Shown here: positions 6,383-10,136 of the stretch, piece after piece
How the letters are laid out: every line of letters begins with the position of its first letter
Numbering within the stretch: position 1 is the stretch's first letter
Assembly: GCA_041486365.1 (NCBI GenBank)
Contig: JBGPLH010000095.1
Location: forward strand, 1-10,136
From: JBGPLH01 sp041486365 [NCBI: Thermodesulfobacteriota bacterium]
GTDB taxonomy: Bacteria > JAUYMQ01
Length of the DNA stretch: 10,136 nucleotides
Direction: 5' to 3'
Position numbers and translations under genes: made by a program
The notes under the pieces: model-generated
The model's input: the letters and a program-made list of their open reading frames with translations, nothing else
What the model was told of the DNA's origin: nothing
Database searches by the model: none

Positions 6383-7558
6383 ATGAGCTCGATCCTGGAC
6401 GCCCTCCGCAAGCTCGAAGGAGAGAAAGCGCCCCAGCCCGGGTCCGGCGGGAAGAAGGGCGATCTGTTCCAGCCACCTTCGCCGCAAGGGAGATCGGGCG
6501 CGAGGAGATGGGTCATCGGTATCGCCGTGGCGGCGATCGCGGTCTTCGCGGTCACTTTCGTGCTGGGCAAGCGCGATCACGCGAAGGATTCGAAGCAGGC
6601 GACGCCACCCCGAGTGGCGGGCGCGCCGGAGCGTCCGACCCCGGGCCCGAGGACATCCCTTCCGGGAGATGGGCGCCGGATGAGCGCGGAATCGAAGGTC
6701 CTGCGAGAATCGATGCTCGCCCGCTACCGCTCGCTCAGGGAGCGGGAGCGCGCCCGGGTGGCCGAGCGGATGGCGAAGCGGGGTGAGGTCAAGCCGCAGG
6801 CCGGCGCGCCTGCAGCGCCGGTCACGCCACCGGTGATCGAGCAAGCACCTCCCGCGGCAGTCGCGGCGACGCCCGGGCAGCCTGCCCCGGGCGCTCCTTC
6901 GCCCACGTCCGGCGCGCCTGCACCCACCGTGACCCCACCGGTCGCGGGTAGCCCCGCCGCGCCCGAAGCCCCCTCCGTGCCGCAGGCCGCTTCGACGGCG
7001 CCCATCGCGCCGGTGGCATCCGCAGCCGTGCCGCCCGTCGCTCCAGCCCCGGCGGCACCGGCTCCGGTCGCTCCTCCCGCCGCAACGCAGGCATCCCCAG
7101 CCGTCACAGCAACAACGGCCGGGAGGATAGCCGCGCCCGCCGTGACAGCGCCCCCGGCCATGGCCACCCAGCCCACCACGACCGCCACCGGTGCGCAGCC
7201 CACGAGGACCGCGCCGGTCCGCGTCGCTTCCGCGACGGCCGTCCTCGAGCGCCCGGCCGCGAAAGCGCAGGAAGCCGACGCCTCCATACCGTCCGTGCCC
7301 CAACGGATCGAGAAGGGGAAGACACCGCTGCTCCTCATCACCGAGGTGACCTACCACGACCTTCCCGAGCGACGCTCGGCCTCCATCCAGGTCGGCGGCG
7401 GTCGGCCTCGCGTGGTGCACGAGGGGGACTCGGTCGACGGCTTCAAGGTGAACCAGATCCTCGCCGGCGCCGTGGAGCTCGAGGTCGGCGGAGGCCCTGT
7501 CATGCTCGACGTGGGCGAATCGATGTCCCTCACAGTGAGCTCCCCCGACTTCCACTAG
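6383..7558 (+). CDS. gspB: GspB-like secretion-assembly partner of GspA
   Basis: 391 residues from ATG 6383, preceded by GAGAAGG close upstream; 25 bases separate it from gspA. The N-terminus MSSILDALRKLEGEK is the signature cytoplasmic start of GspB/ExeB proteins. One membrane span lies at about 43-62. A charged helix follows (about 102-134, rich in Arg and Glu), then a long Ala/Pro/Thr linker (about 138-285) that could cross the periplasm. The C-terminal T2SSB-like domain (about 308-385) has LLLITEVTYHDLPERRSASI, then HEGDSVDGFKVNQIL and VELEV. GspB pairs with GspA and contacts the secretin GspD or peptidoglycan. The linker contains imperfect repeats such as APVTPPV/APTVTPPV, typical of slippage-prone Ala/Pro coding DNA. 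This linker is longer than in short ExeB forms. Confidence 0.85.
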   Translation: MSSILDALRKLEGEKAPQPGSGGKKGDLFQPPSPQGRSGARRWVIGIAVAAIAVFAVTFVLGKRDHAKDSKQATPPRVAGAPERPTPGPRTSLPGDGRRMSAESKVLRESMLARYRSLRERERARVAERMAKRGEVKPQAGAPAAPVTPPVIEQAPPAAVAATPGQPAPGAPSPTSGAPAPTVTPPVAGSPAAPEAPSVPQAASTAPIAPVASAAVPPVAPAPAAPAPVAPPAATQASPAVTATTAGRIAAPAVTAPPAMATQPTTTATGAQPTRTAPVRVASATAVLERPAAKAQEADASIPSVPQRIEKGKTPLLLITEVTYHDLPERRSASIQVGGGRPRVVHEGDSVDGFKVNQILAGAVELEVGGGPVMLDVGESMSLTVSSPDFH

Positions 7559-7687
7559 GTTGCAACCCCGCCGGCTTCGAACCGTCTCCCACAGGCGCCT
7601 CGCCCGGTGGGCACCGACGCGTGCAACGCGACGGAGGATCTCTTATGCTCCTCCCCAGGGTTTGAAGACCCCGCGGGAGAAGACGCC

Positions 7688-8983
7688 GTGCTGATCACGC
7701 TCGACTACGGCCGAACCGGCCTGCCCGTGGAGGTTCCCGACCGGAACCTCGCGGAGGTGATCTCGCTCCCATCCGAGCCGGCGCTCCCCGATCCGGCCTC
7801 CGCCGTCGCCCGGGCCCTCGAGTCTCCCATCGGGACGCGGCCGCTCCGCGCTCTCGCGCGGGGCCGCCGCGACGCCTGCGTCGTCATCTCCGATCGCACA
7901 CGCCCGGTCCCCTATCGCGATCTGCTCCCGCCACTGCTCGAGGCACTGCGGTCCGCCGGCCTTCCCCGCGACCGCGTGCTGATCCTCGTCGCGACGGGGC
8001 TCCACCGCGCGGCGAGTCGTGAGGAGCTCGACGAGATGCTCGGGCCCGCCATCGCATCGGCGTACCGTGTCGAGAGCCACGCCGGGCGCCACCCCGGGAG
8101 TCACGCCCACCTCGGGACCTCCGCGCGCGGCACCCCGATCGCCATCGACAGGCGCTACGTGGATGCGGATCTCAAGGTGCTCACCGGCCTCATCGAGCCG
8201 CATCTCATGGCGGGGTACTCGGGCGGACGCAAGGCCATCTGTCCGGGGCTCGCATCGATCGAGATGATGCGCGTCGAGCACGGTCCCGCGATGCTGGAGG
8301 GGAACATCGGCAACGGGATCCTCGAGGGGAATCCGTTCCACGAAGACATCGTCGACATCGCGCGCCGGGCCGGCGCCGACTTCCTCGTGAACGGCGCCGT
8401 GAACCGGGCGAAGGCGCTCACCGGCGTCTTCGCCGGGGATCTCGAGGCGGCCTTCCTCGAAGGCGTGCGTCACGTCGCCGCGGCGACGATCCGCTCGATC
8501 GAGGCGCCCGTGGACATCGTCGTGACGAGCGGGGGCGGCCATCCCCTCGACGCGACCTTCTACCAGTCGATCAAGGGGATGATCGGATGCCTCAACGTGC
8601 TGCGCCCCGGTGGGACCATCGTGATAGCGACCCGGGTGTCGGAGGGGATCGGGAGCGAGGAATTCCGCCGGCTCCTGTCCGGCATGGAAAGTCCGTCGGC
8701 CTTCATGGAGAAGATCTTCCGGCCCGACTTCTTCGCCGTGGACCAGTGGATGGTTCAGCACCTGTGCCAGGTGCTCCGCAAGGCCCGCGTCATCTTGGTG
8801 AGCGAGGGGCTGTCGCCCGGAACGCTGCGGGAACTGCACGTGGAGGGCGCAGACTCGGTGGAGGCGGCAATCGCGGAGGCCTTGGAGCGGCACGGATCGG
8901 AGGCGTCGATCGCCGTGATTCCGGAGGGGCCCTACGTGCTCCCGACGGTCCGCGGCGAATTGCGCTCTATCGTCGGCGCCTGA
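7688..8983 (+). CDS. larA: LarA-family nickel-pincer-dependent racemase (lactate racemase-like)
   Basis: 431 residues from GTG 7688, with GGGAG at 7675-7679 spaced 8 bases. An in-frame GTG at 7607 would add 27 residues unlike the family and is rejected. LarA interconverts D- and L-lactate in the cytosol with a nickel pincer nucleotide (NPN) bound to lysine; relatives act on other 2-hydroxy acids. All known positions can be read. They are D69/R72 in SDRTRP, H106 in ATGLHR, H172 and K182 in EPHLMAGYSGGRK, H198 in VEHGP, Q293/K296 in FYQSIKG, and W354 in DQWM. These match L. plantarum H108, H174, K184, H200, Q295, K298 and W358. Length fits the family (about 424). The cofactor genes larB, larC and larE are not in the window. 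Bases 7559-7687 contain no clear terminator; TATGCT at 7644 is at best a weak -10. Confidence 0.93.
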   Translation: MLITLDYGRTGLPVEVPDRNLAEVISLPSEPALPDPASAVARALESPIGTRPLRALARGRRDACVVISDRTRPVPYRDLLPPLLEALRSAGLPRDRVLILVATGLHRAASREELDEMLGPAIASAYRVESHAGRHPGSHAHLGTSARGTPIAIDRRYVDADLKVLTGLIEPHLMAGYSGGRKAICPGLASIEMMRVEHGPAMLEGNIGNGILEGNPFHEDIVDIARRAGADFLVNGAVNRAKALTGVFAGDLEAAFLEGVRHVAAATIRSIEAPVDIVVTSGGGHPLDATFYQSIKGMIGCLNVLRPGGTIVIATRVSEGIGSEEFRRLLSGMESPSAFMEKIFRPDFFAVDQWMVQHLCQVLRKARVILVSEGLSPGTLRELHVEGADSVEAAIAEALERHGSEASIAVIPEGPYVLPTVRGELRSIVGA

Positions 8984-8989
8984 AGGCCT

Positions 8990-8994
8990 GGGAG
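8990..8994 (+). promoter_or_regulatory. Ribosome binding site deciding a CTG start
   Basis: GGGAG lies between the larA stop (8981-8983) and CTG 9002 with 7-base spacing. That is the same motif and nearly the same spacing as in front of larA itself. It is the only good ribosome site for the open frame that follows. The first GTG of that frame (9125) lies well inside coding-like sequence. Confidence 0.5.
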
Positions 8995-9001
8995 AACTCC
9001 A

Positions 9002-9328
9002 CTGGACAAGACGCGCCTGTCCGACTATGGACCAGAGGACCCGAGCGCAGCGAGCGCGGACTGTGCATATGACCCCCGGGACCTCCGGGAGGAGGAGTGG
9101 CGCCTCGCGTGGCTCCGTTTCACGGTGCAGCGCCTCTCCCGATCCATCGAACGCGAGCCGCTTTCCTATAGGGAGGCGGTGGAGCGAGTGGCCGATGCCC
9201 GCCGGGCGATTCTCGCCCGATTTCCTACGAAGGGAGAGGTCTACGAGCTGGTCTACGCACCGCGCTTCCGCCGCCTACTGGAGGAACGCTTCGGCCGGGC
9301 CCCCCGGGAACAGGTCATCCGGCTCTGA
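9002..9328 (+). CDS. Unknown 108-residue protein downstream of larA, apparent CTG start
   Basis: I do not recognise the family. The frame is the same as larA and resumes 18 bases after its stop. From CTG 9002 it encodes 108 residues. A GTG start at 9125 would give 67 residues, but codons 9065-9124 already show strong G/C third-position bias and encode RDLREEEWRLAWLRFTVQRL, which runs on naturally as one helix. The protein is strongly charged and mostly helical: an acidic, low-complexity first 25 residues, then helices around 27-50, 55-73 and 84-97, and FPTKGEVYELVYAPRFRRLL. There is no signal peptide, membrane span or metal motif; C21 is the only cysteine. Close spacing suggests co-expression with larA, but no functional link can be read. 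Confidence 0.6.
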   Translation: MDKTRLSDYGPEDPSAASADCAYDPRDLREEEWRLAWLRFTVQRLSRSIEREPLSYREAVERVADARRAILARFPTKGEVYELVYAPRFRRLLEERFGRAPREQVIRL

Positions 9329-9350
9329 GGACCAGGCCCGGGGCCTCCCT

Positions 9351-9379
9351 TTCGCTTTCCGGCGGCTTTTGACTATAAT
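9351..9379 (+). promoter_or_regulatory. Promoter for the SCP2-like gene, perfect -10
   Basis: TATAAT at 9374-9379 is an exact -10 hexamer in very GC-rich surroundings, in the context TTTTGACTATAATG. The -35 is weak: TTCGCT at 9351-9356, 17 bases upstream, matches only 3 of 6. Transcription would start near 9386, leaving a leader of about 135 bases before the ATG at 9521. The position, just after the stop of the preceding gene, fits an independent transcription unit. Confidence 0.6.
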
Positions 9380-9479
9380 GCTCCGGCCATGCGGGGCCTC
9401 GGGTCATCGCAGCGCCGGCGCTCACCCCCCGCCCTCGCTCGCGTGATCGGTATCGTGCCGTCTGACCTTTCCCGTTTCC

Positions 9480-9504
9480 TGGCGGCCGCGCATGTGCGGC
9501 CCCA
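9480..9504 (+). promoter_or_regulatory. Leader hairpin just upstream of the SCP2-like ribosome site
   Basis: GGCCGC (9484-9489) pairs with GCGGCC (9496-9501) over a 6-base loop. The stem extends by TGG (9480-9482) with CCA (9502-9504) if C9483 is bulged. It ends 3 bases before the AAGGAG ribosome site (9508-9513), so it could influence translation initiation or protect the 5' part of the mRNA. No known riboswitch class is recognised in the leader. Confidence 0.4.
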
Positions 9505-9520
9505 CCGAAGGAGAAGACCA

Positions 9521-9850
9521 ATGCCTGAGACGATCCAGGAAGTCATCCAGGGCATGCCCGGTCAGTTCAACACCGACGCGGCCAAGGGCATGAACGCCGT
9601 CTACCAGTACGACATCACGGGGGACGGGGGCTCGCAGTTCTACACGGACATCAAGGACGGCGCGCTCCAGGTGAAGGAGGGCACGCACGCGTCACCCAAC
9701 ATCACCATCACGATGGCCGCCAAGGATTACCTCGATCTCGTGAACGGCAAGCTCAACGGCCAGATGGCGTTCATGAGCGGCAAGCTGAAGATCAAGGGGG
9801 ACATGTCCCTCGCGATGAAGCTGCAGAGCCTCTTCCGGCCGGTGGCCTGA
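9521..9850 (+). CDS. SCP2 sterol-carrier-like domain protein
   Basis: 109 residues from ATG 9521; AAGGAG at 9508-9513 with 7-base spacing fixes the start. The open frame extends upstream to 9389, but that part covers the leader and its hairpin. MPETIQEVIQGMPGQFN is followed by the strands YQYDITGDGG and FYTDIKDGALQV, then ITITMAAKDYLDLVNGKLNG, FMSGKLKIKGD and MSLAMKLQSLF. This is the full single-domain SCP2 layout, with the typical gkLkikGDm.lA.kL end. SCP2 domains hold lipids or other hydrophobic molecules in a cavity. Bacterial single-domain members are of unknown use, perhaps fatty-acid or hydrophobic-metabolite carriers. There is no signal peptide, so it is cytosolic. It is monocistronic, with its own promoter and terminator. 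Confidence 0.93.
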   Translation: MPETIQEVIQGMPGQFNTDAAKGMNAVYQYDITGDGGSQFYTDIKDGALQVKEGTHASPNITITMAAKDYLDLVNGKLNGQMAFMSGKLKIKGDMSLAMKLQSLFRPVA

Positions 9851-9876
9851 TCGGCCTGTCCAAGAGTGCGCACGTC

Positions 9877-9908
9877 ACGGGGCGACCGCAGGGTCGCCCC
9901 GTTTTTTT
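9877..9908 (+). terminator. Intrinsic terminator after the SCP2-like gene
   Basis: CGGGGCGACC (9878-9887) and GGTCGCCCCG (9892-9901) form a perfect 10-bp stem over a 4-base loop, followed by seven T (9902-9908). It begins 27 bases after the stop codon. It is the only textbook rho-independent terminator in the window. Confidence 0.95.
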
Positions 9909-9950
9909 CCTGACGGGCTGGTCCCGGAGCCGCCCCGTTTTCTCTTCCAA

Positions 9951-10025
9951 CCGGAGGTCCCCCTCAAAGAGGGGGCCGACAAGAATCGGAGCCGGAGGTC
10001 CCCCTCGAAGAGGGGGCCGACAAGA
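9951..10025 (+). repeat. Two tandem 34-base hairpin-forming repeats
   Basis: A 34-base unit at 9951-9984 recurs at 9992-10025 with one difference (CTCAAAGAG versus CTCGAAGAG), a 41-base period. Each unit contains CCCCCTC and GAGGGGG arms (7 bp) around a three-base loop, plus GG/CC outside with one bulge. The single change falls in the loop, so both stems are intact. The units lie in the non-coding stretch after the terminator. Confidence 0.85.
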
Positions 10026-10038
10026 GTCTGAGAAGTTG

Positions 10039-10069
10039 CCGGGGCGCGGACGATGTGTCCGCGCCCCGG
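10039..10069 (+). other. Perfect 13-bp GC-rich hairpin, no T tract
   Basis: CCGGGGCGCGGAC (10039-10051) and GTCCGCGCCCCGG (10057-10069) pair without mismatch over loop GATGT. Neither side carries a T-run on the strand that would be transcribed, so this is not a standard intrinsic terminator. It follows the tandem repeats in a stretch without a credible gene. Confidence 0.8.
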
Positions 10070-10112
10070 GATGGCGTGGGGGGAGGTGGAAGGAAAAACG
10101 TGGGTACAACCT

Positions 10113-10127
10113 CCGGCGCGACGCCGG
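10113..10127 (+). other. Small 6-bp hairpin near the window edge
   Basis: CCGGCG and CGCCGG pair around loop CGA. It is very GC-rich, lies 9 bases from the window end and has no visible T tract within it. It could be chance in such GC-rich DNA, or part of a leader belonging to a gene beyond the window. Confidence 0.35.
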
Positions 10128-10136
10128 CTCTCAGCG

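Noticed and set aside
6790-7290. Repeat-like Ala/Pro coding region as a mobile or CRISPR-like repeat
   Set aside because: The repeats are irregular, in frame and explained by the flexible GspB linker.
7559-7566. GTTGCAAC palindrome right after the gspB stop
   Set aside because: Eight bases with no spacer or second copy is not enough to call an operator.
7607-7687. Upstream GTG start for larA
   Set aside because: It adds 27 residues without family similarity, whereas GTG 7688 has GGGAG at 8 bases and gives the normal LarA N-terminus.
9334-9346. AGGCCCGGGGCCT palindrome after the unknown 108-residue gene as a terminator
   Set aside because: The stem is short and is followed only by CCCTTTCGC, not a real T tract; it also adjoins the next promoter.
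9792-10109. Minus-strand open frame of 105 codons over the terminator and hairpins
   Set aside because: It crosses the intrinsic terminator and both tandem repeats, and is a Pro/Arg-rich shadow without ribosome site or domain pattern.

Overview
This window is GC-rich, gene-dense bacterial DNA. A GspA/GspB-type secretion-assembly pair, a TonB-like C-terminal domain and signal-peptide-like N-termini point to a cell with an outer membrane. Strong G/C preference at third codon positions and frequent GTG, TTG and apparently CTG starts suggest an environmental high-GC lineage, for example Acidobacteriota, Myxococcota or Candidatus Eisenbacteria. Sequence alone does not let me place it further. I see no tRNA, rRNA, CRISPR array, transposase, integrase or attachment site.

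Left part (1-1278, + strand): three overlapping genes. They are the 3' end of a RidA-family gene, a small TonB-C-terminal-like envelope protein, and a HAD phosphatase of the phosphoglycolate phosphatase type, with stop/start overlaps that suggest translational coupling. The HAD gene ends tail to tail, with a 4-base overlap, against a MobA-like nucleotidyltransferase gene (2297-1275, - strand).

Middle part (2354-4449, + strand): a compact cluster of a short-chain dehydrogenase-like NAD-epimerase homologue whose YxxxK catalytic pair reads HxxxM, a 76-residue small protein, and an S-adenosylmethionine hydrolase (DUF62) family protein. The last carries a signal peptide and seems to start at CTG. 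A sigma70-like promoter (4605-4633) then drives gspA-gspB (4669-7558), an inner-membrane ATPase/peptidoglycan-binding protein and its partner, normally used to place the type II secretion secretin in the envelope.

Right part (7688-9850): larA (nickel-pincer lactate racemase family, every known active-site position readable), a same-frame 108-residue unknown protein that also seems to start at CTG, and a separately promoted SCP2 sterol-carrier-like gene with a structured leader and a textbook intrinsic terminator. The last 230 bases hold no credible gene. They contain two 34-base direct repeats with a 41-base period, each forming a hairpin, then a perfect 13-bp hairpin and a small 6-bp hairpin.

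The window looks like a normal stretch of chromosome rather than a defence island or mobile element. The strongest points for a second look are the exported SAM hydrolase, the two CTG starts, the altered epimerase active site, and the hairpin cluster after the SCP2 gene.
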